The position numbers and the translations under genes are program-made. Shown here piece by piece: positions 45,947 to 55,384 of a stretch of DNA of 64,000 nt (position 1 is the first letter of the stretch; every line of letters starts with the position of its first letter). Below the pieces are notes generated by a model. It worked only from the letters and a program-made list of their open reading frames with translations, was not told the origin of the DNA and did not search any database. The stretch covers positions 4,588,001 through 4,652,000 of the forward strand of contig JAOVFP010000001.1 in assembly GCA_025738555.1 (NCBI GenBank), read 5' to 3'. Source of the stretch: Cyathus striatus. Taxonomy: Eukaryota > Basidiomycota > Agaricomycetes > Agaricales > Nidulariaceae.

Positions 45947-47169
45947 GGCTCTGTTCAGTTGCATTCAGCTGGCTGAATGCAGCTGCTGCTGACCGCTTAA
46001 GTTGATTATATAATTGATTGTCACATATCATCACATTACATGATCTACATTTTTGAGAAACTCGTCCGTTGTCCTTCAAGGTAGGTGCTCGCTGCTCAGT
46101 GTAGTTATACCCCCTCTTTGCCTTCCTTTCTACTACTCTACTGCTATATATGGCCAGGAAGAAGTCTGCCACTACTGAGCCCACCACAGAGCCTGCCACC
46201 ACGGAAACAAAGAAGCCACCACAAGCCTTTTGGACTGCTCAAGATGAATCAGCACTTCTTGATTACATTATCAACAACTCTTCCAAAATAGCAGATGGTG
46301 GGAAGTTTAGAGAAGAGGTTTGGACAGGAGCAGCTGTTGCTGTTGCTCCCTTGCAGACACGTGGGGGTCCCAAAACCACAAAGTCCTGCTCAAACAAATG
46401 GGGTTATGTACGTCTATCCTTTTCTTGTTTGAGTACTTGTTCTTACTTCCTTTAGTTGTTTGCAATTTACAGGGTGATCTGTCAGATTCAGGCTGTTTCT
46501 GGGTGGACATGGAGTGATGAAACTGGTGCATCTATCACAGAGGACCTTGTATCAAGCTGGGATGACTTTGTTTTTGCTCATCCAAAGGCAAAACCATTCA
46601 AGCATTCTGGTTGGGTTCACCTTGCAAAATTTAGGGAGCTTGTACCTTCTGGTCCTCAGCCTACTGGTGTCAATGTTTTTCACCCATTGGATACCCAGAC
46701 TGATACCCAGATCACGACGTTTTCACAGGCTGATGTAGACTTGGAGGATGATGATGAGGAAGAGATGGAGCTGTTGGAGGGGGCTTCATTTTCTCGGAGT
46801 CAGGTGAGTTTTACCTTCAGTTGTTAATTATAAGGTGCTTATTACTATCAAGTCTGTAACTCCTGCTCTGAAGCGACAAATTCCAGCAGGTCCTTACCTA
46901 TCCGAAAAGCATCCTCGACTTAGTGCAGGTGCTCAAGCTATCAAAACCATTGGCGAGGAGCTTGGAACCTTCAATGATATCATGCATGCATTTATTCAGT
47001 CACCATCTGTACCTGGTATCTCATGGCCATCATCACCTGTTTCTTCTCCAACACCAAGTGCTTTGGTTCAGGCACCCGCTGTTATCCCTCCTTTACCCAC
47101 ATCCCCTACACCATCATCAGCTGCACTACCTACCCTCCTTGCCTCATCTTCAGTGGTTGATGTTCCTCC

Positions 47170-47387
47170 TGTTGGATTGGCAAGGTTGACAGCCTTGACT
47201 GGGTTATGGGGGTGTATAATATTGGAGCACTCCTGCCATGGTGACGAGCCTGGTAGCCCACTCAACTGGTTAAGTACCTGTTCTTGCTTGTGTATAGGCA
47301 AGGGATGGTAGCTCAGTTGGAAGAGCGCCTAGTCATGAGTACGGGTGGTCACAGGTTCAATCCCTGTCCAGTCCAATAGTTTTAACA
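47170..47387 (+). mobile_element. S2 short tRNA-bearing element, copy 2
   Basis: 218 bp, perfect TSD CCTCC (47165-47169 and 47388-47392). Removing it restores VPPSPRCRKKK in the Myb-like protein. Confidence 0.92.
47302..47375 (+). tRNA. Degenerate tRNA-like sequence inside S2
   Basis: D arm and T arm conserved; acceptor stem has one mismatch compared with the 491-564 copy; anticodon arm does not pair well. Not assigned to an isotype. Confidence 0.5.
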
Positions 47388-47593
47388 CCTCCTTCACCTC
47401 GTTGTCGCAAGAAGAAAGCTATGAAGGAGGCTCAGTTGAAGGAGACATGGATGACTGCTAGGCAATCTGCATTACTGATATCTGTTTTTCAAAGGGATCT
47501 TGAGGCATGTGATGCATATCTTAGTAATTTAAATGCAGAAACCCGCAAGGAATGGATTGATATTCAGTGTAGTCAGTAGTACAGTACACTACA

Positions 47594-48559
47594 TTAATTG
47601 GTTCCTCTTTCCTCCATCAAAGTCATGTAGCTATCCCACATTGCTTGTGAAATTTGATCCCGCCTGTTCTTTGCCCATTGCTTTTCTTGAGCAGATGGAC
47701 GATCATTGGCAAGAGATCCAAACTGGTTTAATCTTGTTGTACCAGCACTTGGATCACCATGGCTTCCTATGTCATCAAGTTCATTCAGTATCTCCTCATT
47801 ATCAAATGGATCAAGTATGGTGATAAAGTTGTGAGCAGCTGCTAGTGCTGGAGGAACACGTGCTTGTATAGTCATGTTAAACTGTGGTGGACGTGTTAAA
47901 ATATCCCAATGCTTTTTAACAACACCAAAAATGCACTCAATGACATTACGAGCAGAGGCATGTCGAAGGTTGTAAAGTTCTTTTGCTTAAGTAACCAGTA
48001 TTTCAATCAGAAATAGGACATACCGAATATTTGCTTGACTCCATTCTGCCAAATGATAATGAACACCATGATATGGTACTAGTAGTGCATCACAAACACC
48101 AAATCCAGCATCTGCCAAGTAGTATCTTCCATCTGGAATTGGGAGATCTCTCAGACGAGACATTGTATACATCTGACCATCAGCTGTAGATCCATCCCAG
48201 CCACTAACAAGGTATTGGAATTGCATGTCAAATGAACAGCAAGCCAAGCAGTTCTGTGAGAGCCCCCCTTTACGATTTCGAGATGTTTGTCGCTCAGCAG
48301 CAGAAGGATGGCAAGTGATGTGTGTACCATCCATTGCACCAATTGCTCCATCAAAGAAAGGGAACCACTTTGGATTGTTAATAATAGCAATTGGAACAGG
48401 ATCATTTGTGCATGGAAGGTGAACATATTTGGGATAAAATGGTGGAGATGAGAGAGCAAATAATTTCTTTTTGAAGTATCTGTATTGTAAAGCTAACATG
48501 AGCATTATATAGCAGCAAAATACTTTAACATACTTTGATATTGTCTCATTTGAATGCTG
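47594..48559 (-). pseudogene. Harbinger transposase, catalytic part
   Basis: Continues the N-terminal part at 35697-36057: FQHSNETIS, a short intron (about 48535-48485, GTATGT...ACAG), YFKKKLFALSSPPFYPKYV, then the DDE regions FFDGAIGAMDGTHI, VSGWDGSTADGQMY and YYLADAGFG. A further intron near 48027-47988 is followed by NLRHASARNVIECIFGVVKKHW and a C-terminal tail ending about 47594. The catalytic residues look present. The break, the upstream TGA and an uncertain frame at the last intron argue against activity. Confidence 0.85.
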
Positions 48560-48667
48560 TGTTAGATATTCAGGGTTGCACAGCTTCTTTGACAGCTGTC
48601 ACATGTCACCTGTCATACTTGACAGTTCTGTGATTGACAGTTCTGTGATTGACAGATATGTGATTGG
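48560..48667 (+). mobile_element. LTR-A 5' fragment
   Basis: First 108 bp of LTR-A from TGTTAGATATTCAGG, cut at ATATGTGATTG and fused to copia B RNase H sequence. Confidence 0.88.
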
Positions 48668-49295
48668 CCATCTCTGTCACTAAGAATCCAGAACACCATG
48701 GGCGCATGAAGCAACTTGATCTTTGTTATTTCTGGCTTAGAGAAACTGTTGAAAAAGGCTCTATCAGCTTGCATCATGTTCCAACTGCAAAGCAAATAGC
48801 TGACATTCTCACCAAGCCACTTACCATTCCAAAGGTTGAATTCTGTAGAGAGAACATGGGACTTTTACCTTAGATTCATTCATTTACTTTCTTTCACATT
48901 CTTTCACTTTTACTTCCTTTACTTAACTACATACTTAGAGACTGTTCAGATCATGGGGGGTGTTAGAAGTGATCTGACACTTCTCTGGTGACTAATGAAC
49001 CTTAGGTAGACTTAGGTAAACTTAGGTACTGGACCTGGGTTGGGACCTTGGTTGGACCCTTAGACCTTGGTTGGACCCTTGGACCCTTAGACCCTCGGAC
49101 TTTGGTAGATAAACTAGTAGTATATAATCCTGAGGTCCTACAGTGGCAATCCCCACTTGCTCACTGTACATTGGACTTCAGGTAAGCTGTACACATACTA
49201 CTTCAATCTAATACTTGCTCACTGTACATTGGACTTCAGACCCTATTGTGTCTCTCTCAGTCCTGCAGGTCACTGCCCTGGTTGTACATCTCACA
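48668..49295 (+). mobile_element. Copia B 3' fragment with LTR
   Basis: Last about 65 codons of RNase H (AISVTKNPEHHGRMKQ to the stop at 48873), polypurine tract, and a full LTR-B (48961-49295) with internal duplication. Followed by GTTTC of the zinc-cluster gene. Confidence 0.9.
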
Positions 49296-49639
49296 GTTTC
49301 ATACTCCATATGTGGGGCTGGTCTAACCTCCCCCTCTGTTGTTTCCTCCACTGGGTGCCCAGTTAGCCTTGCCATGGTCTGTGCAACTCTGGCCTTGACC
49401 ACAGCCTGCTCACATGTCTTTTCCCTTATTGCTCCCAACTCTCCTTCTTCGTCCACTTCCATTGTGTCCTTCTCTATCCCAACTTGCTCAGCCTCTTTTG
49501 CCGCCTCACTCTCTGTTCTTTCCCTCTCGACACCCCTCAACTCCTTCTCAAGGGCTTCTAGCTCCACTTGTTTGTAGAGGATTAACCTAAGTTTCTCCTT
49601 GCAAGTAGGATCTTCATTTGATTGCAGAGTGGAAGACAT
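49296..49639 (-). pseudogene. Zinc-cluster/coiled-coil protein, N-terminal part
   Basis: ATG at 49639 begins MSSTLQSNEDPTCKEKLRL. A highly charged coiled coil follows (VELEALEKELRGVERERTE), then an acidic stretch and RLTGHPVEETTEGEV, reaching ...HMEYE plus two bases of the next codon at 49296. The codon is completed by the first base at 40705, giving ...YE-T-IADC in frame. The gene therefore originally ran into 40705-42010. It lies antisense to the adjacent gypsy-like LTR, with its start about 170 bp from the polypurine tract. Confidence 0.7.
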
Positions 49640-49805
49640 TATTAAGCAGTCACGTGTAAATGAATTGGTGTAGCAGGGTAAATATGGTTTTGATTTTTTC
49701 CTCCACAGCTGACCTTTATATATCCGGACTTGATGTCAAAACACCAATCAAATTTTCAAGAAGCTTATTGTTTGGTCACGTGCTCAGGCCTCGAGGCTCG
49801 GCCTT
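49640..49805. promoter_or_regulatory. Candidate promoter region of the zinc-cluster gene
   Basis: 166 bp between the ATG and the polypurine tract. It has two CACGTG E-box-like sites (CACGTGTAAAT near 49651 and GGTCACGTGCTC near 49786) and a TATATA box near 49718. Inference from motif content only. Confidence 0.35.
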
Positions 49806-49822
49806 AAGGGGGGAAGGAATAC
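49806..49822 (+). other. Polypurine tract of the gypsy-like element
   Basis: AAGGGGGGAAGGAATAC directly precedes the LTR start TGTCATATCC, identifying 49823-51122 as a 3' LTR and the element as plus-oriented. Confidence 0.7.
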
Positions 49823-50336
49823 TGTCATATCCTGTATCGCCTACCTCTGGACTCCTAGTCCCTTACTCCACTTTTCCTTTTGTTACTCCGGACATTGCTC
49901 ATGCTCTTAATATTACTTATTGATTACTGTACATAGATTACTCTTGTTTCCTTTCTTCCATTCTACTGAGCTATCCCCTCAGTAATGTAGTATACATCTC
50001 GTAGTGAGTCACTTATCATTCTTAAGTGTGCCACTATCTGTTTCACTTTACACTGCCATACATGCTCACTTCTCTGATGTGTTTTATTATGTTTAATTAG
50101 TTTTAGTCTTCATTCTACATATGCCTACCCTGACCATACTTCTCCGCTGGCCTTAGCCAGCAGCCTTTACTTACTCCGAGTCTCCAGTATTTAAGTAGTA
50201 CTTGATTTGTACTTAGACTTTAGTTTCATATTGAACTATGTTCTCACCCTTTCATCTGACTTGAGTTACACCTCTCATCTTCTATCTCTTGTCTTCTCTG
50301 AAGGGCTTGCCCTTACTCCGAAATCCAGGACCAGGA

Positions 50337-50969
50337 TGTGAGATGTACAACCAGGGCAGTTGTCAGAAGTAACAAAGAATAGAGGGGGTAGTTGAGAGAG
50401 ATGAGGAGCATAAGAGTGTAAAGCTCAGACACAAACACAGACACAGACACAAAATGGAGAGGAAACTTGTTGACAACTATCAAGTTACAGAGTGTTTATA
50501 TACTGGGTGTATCTACCAAAGTCCAACCAAGGTCCATGTAACTAAGGTAACAGACAGCTGTCAATCTGTCAATCACATATCTGTCAATCAAGGATCTGTC
50601 AATCACAGAACTGTCAAGTATGACAGGTGACAAGTGACAGCTGTCAAAGAAGCTGTGCAACCCAGAATATCTAACAGCAGTGACCTGCAGGACTGAGAGA
50701 GACACAATAGGGTCTGAAGTCCAATGTACAGTGAGCAAGTATTAGATTGAAGTAGTATGTGTACAGCTTACCTGAAGTCCAATGTACAGTGAGCAAGTGG
50801 GGATTGCCACTGTAGGACCTCAGGATTATATACTACTAGCTTATCTACCAAAGTCCGAGAGTCTAAGGGTCTAAGGGTCCAAGGGTCCAACCAAGGTCAA
50901 GTACCTAAGTTTACCTAAGTCTACCTAAGGTTCATTAGTCAGCAGAGAAGTGTCAGATCACTTCTAACA
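50337..50969 (-). mobile_element. Solo LTR-B inside the gypsy-like LTR
   Basis: Perfect TSD CAGGA (50332-50336 and 50970-50974). Interrupted by the following LTR-A. Confidence 0.93.
50361..50676 (-). mobile_element. Solo LTR-A inside solo LTR-B
   Basis: Perfect TSD GCAGT (50356-50360 and 50677-50681). Fifth nesting level: X, Z2, gypsy-like LTR, LTR-B, LTR-A. Confidence 0.93.
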
Positions 50970-51122
50970 CAGGAATCCCAGGGGTGCAGCACATAAGCTG
51001 AAGCCAAAGTCCTACCCCCTGAGTTCTCATTCTCTGCCTTTGTCTATTACTCACCCCTTGCTTCTCTGTAGTCACCCCCTTGTACTCTGCCACCAAGTCA
51101 GGCCAGGGGCATGGTTGTGACA

Positions 51123-51349
51123 AGTTATTACATGACTATGTTTCTTGCATCAGACTATTGGTTATTCTAATATCTTCAACACATATTATTGAGGCACATA
51201 TCTGCTTACTATATATGACTACACAACGGTTTTCTTTGTTTTATTAAGACAGAGAGTTAATGTCACAATCAGTTTCACTTCTGTACTGCTATATGTATTC
51301 ACTTCTATGATATGTAATGTATGGTTCTTTTAATATTCATATACATTTC
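51123..51349. other. Unassigned Z2 core
   Basis: No gene or repeat border seen. Confidence 0.5.
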
Positions 51350-52430
51350 TGAGCATAATGTCCATAAACAGCATGAACTTGTGTGTGAATAGCATGACAA
51401 GTGAAAGTTGAGTAACAGGCATGAAAGTACTATGTGAATAATGCATGATATGCATTAACACATAGTGTGATGCACAAGAAAGAGTGATGTGTGAATAATG
51501 TGATGTGCATGAACAGTGTGACACATGTGAATAACATGACATGCATGAATATTGTGATGCACATGAACAACATGACACACATGAACAGCAGGACAGGCAT
51601 GTAAATAGTGTTAGATATTCAGGGTTGCACAGCTTCTTTGACAGCTGTCACTTGTCACCTGTCATACTTGACAGTTCTGTGATTGACAGATCCTTGATTG
51701 ACAGATATGTGATTGACAGCTGTCAGTTACCTTAGTTACATGGACCTTGGTTGGGACTTTGGTAGACAGCCTCAGTATATATATACACTCTGTAACTTGG
51801 TAGTAGAAAACAAGTTTCCTCCCCATTTTGTGTCTGTGTCTGTGTTTGTGTCTGAGTCTTTGCTCCACTATCACCCTCTTTGCTCTTCACTATCCTCTAT
51901 TCTCTCTCTACCACACTCCTTATTCTTTGTTACTTCTGACAAATAGTGTGACATATATGAATAGCATGACACATGTGAATAGCATGACACATGTGAATAG
52001 CATGACACATGTGAATAGCATGACACATGTGAATAGCATGACACATGTGAATAGCATGACACATGTGAATAGCATGACACATGTGAATAGCATGACACAT
52101 GTGAATAGCATGACACATGTGAATAGCATGACACATGTGAATAGCATGACATGTCTGAAAATTGTGATGCATGAGAAATGTGTTCAGCACAGGAAAGTAG
52201 TGTTCAGTGCGGGAAAGTAATGGGAAGCACGTGAAATACTGAAGTGTGCGAACCTGTGGTATGAAACTGTGACAAATGTGACGTGCAAGAAATATTTCAG
52301 GCGCAGGAAAGTAATGTGAAGCATGGGAAAATAGTGATCTGCTTGAAATCTGTCAGGTGCGGGAAAGTAGTGTGATGCATGCGAAATACCGATGCGCGCG
52401 AACCTGTGACACATGTGACATGCTCAAACA
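51350..52430 (-). repeat. 18-bp minisatellite, Z2 right arm
   Basis: Inverted counterpart of 29950-30665, split by a solo LTR-A. 51961-52147 is a homogeneous run of about ten identical units (ATAGCATGACACATGTGA), far less diverged than the rest, implying recent expansion. Confidence 0.88.
51609..51941 (+). mobile_element. Solo LTR-A
   Basis: Perfect TSD AATAG (51604-51608 and 51942-51946). Confidence 0.93.
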
Positions 52431-52439
52431 GCGTGACCA

Positions 52440-52770
52440 ACTGATTCAATATCTAATTAGTATTCTTTATGATTGTTTATAATCACTAATAAATTAGTAG
52501 TAATATTCAATTGGATTGAGCCAATGATTGTTTATGATCATCAATAAATTAATAGTAATATTCAACTAGAATGAGCCAATGATTGTTTATAATCACTAAT
52601 AAATGAATAGTAATATTCAACTAGAATGAACCAATGATTGTTTATGATCATCAATAGATTAATAGTAATATTCAATTAGAATGAACCAATGATTGTTTAT
52701 GATTACCAATAGATTAGTAGTAATATTCAATTAGAATAAAACAATGATTGTTTTCAATTACTAAAAGACT
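52440..52770 (-). repeat. 55-bp direct repeat array, Z2 right arm
   Basis: Reverse complement of the 29620-29940 array with the same unit. Confidence 0.85.
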
Positions 52771-52871
52771 AATACCCATACAAAGATAGGCACTCAAAAA
52801 AAGCCTGGCTTGCATGATTGAGGCAATCAATTATTCTAGGCTTTTTTTGAAAATATTGGCTGACACTTATG

Positions 52872-53872
52872 CATCACTTGCAAGACAAGGACAAGGAGAA
52901 GGGAGGGGGGACGATGAGAGGCACGCCTATAAGCAGCGCCTGTTGTCATGTAGTGAGAAGGAAAGAGGGAGAAAGGAGGGGAAATAAATACCTGTAGTTT
53001 TGTATGTGCTCACCCACATGCAACCATTCACACCACAGCGCTTATACCCTACATTATCAATCTTGCTGTGCTATTGATCTTGTGCTTGAGAGTCAATTTG
53101 GGTGACAATGTGGGAGGTGGGCATGGGGTGATGACGTGGAAAGGGGTCCTAAGGTGATGACATGTGAAGGAGTCTTGAGGTGCTGACGTGTGAAGGGGGC
53201 TTGGGGTGATGATGTGGGAGAGAGTGTGAGGCGCCGACGTGTGAAAGTGGCTTGGGGCGATGATGTGGGAAGGGGGTTTGAGGCGACAACATGAGCTTGA
53301 CATGTTGACATGGGAGAGAAAGAAAAAACAAGGTGGGAAAAATGACATACTGTTTTAGGAAAGTGAAATATACAGTCATTATGTAACATATTGTCTCTAT
53401 GGAATATATGACCCTTTGGTGTATTAGTATTGCATACATTCATATTGCTCACATGACTTGTCTGTTCAATCTGGGTTCGATTCTTGCTTGTCACATATTT
53501 TTACTATAGATTAATAAAAGGTAGCTAATACTAATAACAACTAGTAATACTAATAGTGGCTAATGGAGAGTCCATGTCCACCTTTCCAACCAGAGTCCAG
53601 GTGAGTTCCAAACAGATTTAGTTCACTGGAATTCCTGCTAAACTTGCCAGACTCCAGCTAATGAAAGGATTCCAGGCAGACTCCAGGTGGACTGGAACAG
53701 GACTGGATTTGAACAAATTGGCTGAACTTGCAGCCAAAATGAGTCTAGCTGGAGTCCAGCTGGATTCCACAGACTATCCAGAAAATCCTTGAAGTCCATC
53801 CAGATAGTCCATGGAATCCACAGAGTCTGTCCAGAGTCCAAATGGAATGGGGGGGCAAGTGTAAAGACCTCA
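52872..53872. repeat. X right arm
   Basis: Starts with the Z2 TSD and CATCACTTGCAAGACAAGG. It has a G-rich block with GGGGTGATGATGTGG(G/A)-type units (53095-53290), then a GGACTCCA block (53550-53850) and the terminus. ORFs in it are repeat artefacts. Confidence 0.7.
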
Positions 53873-53879
53873 TAAATAG

Positions 53880-54296
53880 GCATGAGCATGAATAGGAATA
53901 TGCACCCATTGCACTCATGCTCAAATTACAGTAAGATTATGTGTGCATAAAAAGAAATATGTTTCATAATCACATTAAAACTACAATAAATCCTGCATGT
54001 GTCACTCCCACACATGTCTCATCTGACTGTCATTTGACTCTCAACTGAGTCTCATTAGAGTCAGTTGAGACTTCCTGAATAATATGCTGGGACAAGTGTG
54101 ACAATGTCACACAGTATCACATTGTTGCAGTCATCATACTTGTCACAATTGTCACATTTTCATGTACTGTTACAATGTGTGATTACTGTAACATGGTAAT
54201 ATAGTGGGACAAATGTGATAGCTACAATAAGTATGACAAGTGTGATGAATATGACAATGTGACAGTATGTAATAAGTGTGATAACTGTGAGAAAAG
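53880..54296. repeat. Unassigned DNA with GTGACA minisatellite
   Basis: GTGACAA/TGTCACA words at 54090-54290, as at 17635-18007. Confidence 0.55.
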
Positions 54297-54604
54297 TGTT
54301 AGATATTCAGGGTTGCACAGCTTCTTTGACAGCTGTCACTTGTCACCTGTCATACTTGACAGTTCTGTGATTGACAGATTGACAGCTGTCAGTTACCTTA
54401 GTTACATGGACCTTGGTTGGGACTTTGGTAGACACCCTTAGTATATAAACACTCTGTATCTTGGTAGTTGTTAACAAGTTTCCTCCCCATCTTGTGTTTG
54501 TGTCTGTGTTTGTGTCTGAGTCTTTGCTCCACTATCACCCTCTTTGCTTCTTTATCACACTCTATTCTCTCAATCACCCTCCTTTATTCTTGTTACTTCT
54601 GACA
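54297..54604 (+). mobile_element. Solo LTR-A
   Basis: Perfect TSD AAAAG (54292-54296 and 54605-54609). Confidence 0.93.
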
Positions 54605-54609
54605 AAAAG

Positions 54610-55099
54610 TATCACAACTGTGACATTGTGACAATGCCACTAAGATCTAGATGTTCATATTATTGAAGTCCAAGTAGAGTTCAAGTTCAGTCTAGTTGCT
54701 TGAGTTTACTAAAGTCCACTTGGAGTCTACTAAAGTCCACCTGGAGTCCACCTGATTTCATGGAGGAGTGAGATATACAGGTTCAATTCTTCTAAGATGC
54801 AATGTTATTTTACACCAATAACTTATCAAATTTAATTGATAGTCAGATGACAAGTCAGGTAAAATTGTATCAATCAACTCTCAGATTAGTATCTGATACC
54901 AGATTGAATAAGAGTAAGGTGAGAGTAAGGTGAGACTTGTGATTATTCAAATTTTGTATGTAATTATAATCTGACTCTCAACTGACTCTCACCTGAGTCT
55001 CAACTAAGTTGCATCTTATTATCAATCAACTCTTTGATACTATCAGCTGACTCTCAACTGACTCTGATAGTTAGTTGAAACATGTGGCTAAGTGATAAG
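54610..55099. other. GTCCACTTGGAGTC-rich and ACTCTCA-rich DNA
   Basis: 54655-54760 resembles the TCCA blocks of X/Y; 54950-55075 is rich in CTGACTCTCA words. No gene, and no X/Y terminus. Confidence 0.5.
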
Positions 55100-55384
55100 T
55101 GTTAGAAGTAACAAGAATAGAAGAGGGTGATTGAGAGGATTGAGAATAATAAAAGAACAAAGACTCAAACACAAACACAGACACAGACACAGATGGGGAG
55201 GAAACTAGTTAACAACTATCAAGTTACAGAGTGTTTATATACTGAGTGTATCTACCAAAGTCCAACCAAAGTCCTGTAACTAAGGTAACTGACAGCTGTC
55301 AATCTGTCAATCACAGAACTGTCAAGTATGACAGGTGACAAGTGACAGCTGTCAAAGGAGCTGTGCAACCCAGAATATCTAACA
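55100..55384 (-). mobile_element. Solo LTR-A, variant terminus
   Basis: Perfect TSD ATAAG (55095-55099 and 55385-55389). The terminus reads TGTTAGAAGTAAC instead of TGTCAGAAGTAAC. Confidence 0.92.

Larger units (their letters stand above)
46150..47578 (+). pseudogene. Harbinger-encoded Myb/SANT-like DNA-binding protein
   Basis: ATG 46150 begins MARKKSATTEPTTEPATTET. A Myb/SANT-like helix region follows (PPQAFWTAQDESALLDYIINN, SCSNKWGY), an intron (about 46409-46470), IYRVICQIQAVSGWTWSDE and HPKAKPFKHSGWVHL. After an acidic stretch (DDDEEEMELLEG) comes a second probable intron (from about 46804), a Pro/Ser-rich region and a C-terminal helix ending near 47578. Such proteins partner the Harbinger transposase in TIR binding and nuclear import. 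An S2 element is inserted in the Pro-rich region (47170-47387), so the gene is probably inactive here. Confidence 0.8.
45947..48559 (-). mobile_element. PIF/Harbinger element, right part, inverted
   Basis: TIR at 45947 next to TAA. It contains the Myb-like gene on the plus strand and the transposase catalytic part on the minus strand, the convergent two-gene layout usual for PIF/Harbinger. Confidence 0.88.
49823..51122 (+). mobile_element. Gypsy-like 3' LTR with nested LTR-B and LTR-A
   Basis: TGTCATATCCTGTATCGCC to GCATGGTTGTGACA, about 660 bp once insertions are removed. A second copy is split between 35497-35544 and 45946-45370. No gypsy pol is present between the two LTRs, so the element is non-autonomous. 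Confidence 0.78.
29510..52871. mobile_element. Element Z2: foldback-like element with 7-bp TSD, enlarged to 23 kb
   Basis: Perfect TSD CATCACT (29503-29509 and 52872-52878). Removing Z2 and one TSD copy exactly restores a CATCACTTGCAAGACAAGG repeat unit of X. Left tip GAGTGGTGTCAGCCAA, right tip (inward) CATAAGTGTCAGCCAA, as in Z1. Arms are about 1.15 kb (left) and 1.5 kb (right, including a solo LTR): tip, hairpin, 55-bp array, 18-bp minisatellite. The core is filled with gypsy, Harbinger, hAT and copia DNA. Confidence 0.82.
28808..53872. mobile_element. Element X: TIR element with 7-bp TSD, enlarged to 25 kb by nesting
   Basis: Perfect TSD TAAATAG (28801-28807 and 53873-53879). Left terminus CAGTACTTTACATTCCCCC; right terminus, read inward, TGAGGTCTTTACACTTGCCC. 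Element Y has the same two termini with a different TSD. X's own DNA is only 28808-29509 and 52879-53872, about 1.7 kb: blocks of TCCA/GGACT words at both ends, then purine-rich repeats. The remainder is Z2 and what has inserted in it. No transposase is encoded. Confidence 0.78.

Noticed and set aside
51961..52147. CRISPR-like array
   Set aside because: Units are contiguous 18-bp repeats without spacers, in a eukaryotic transposon arm.
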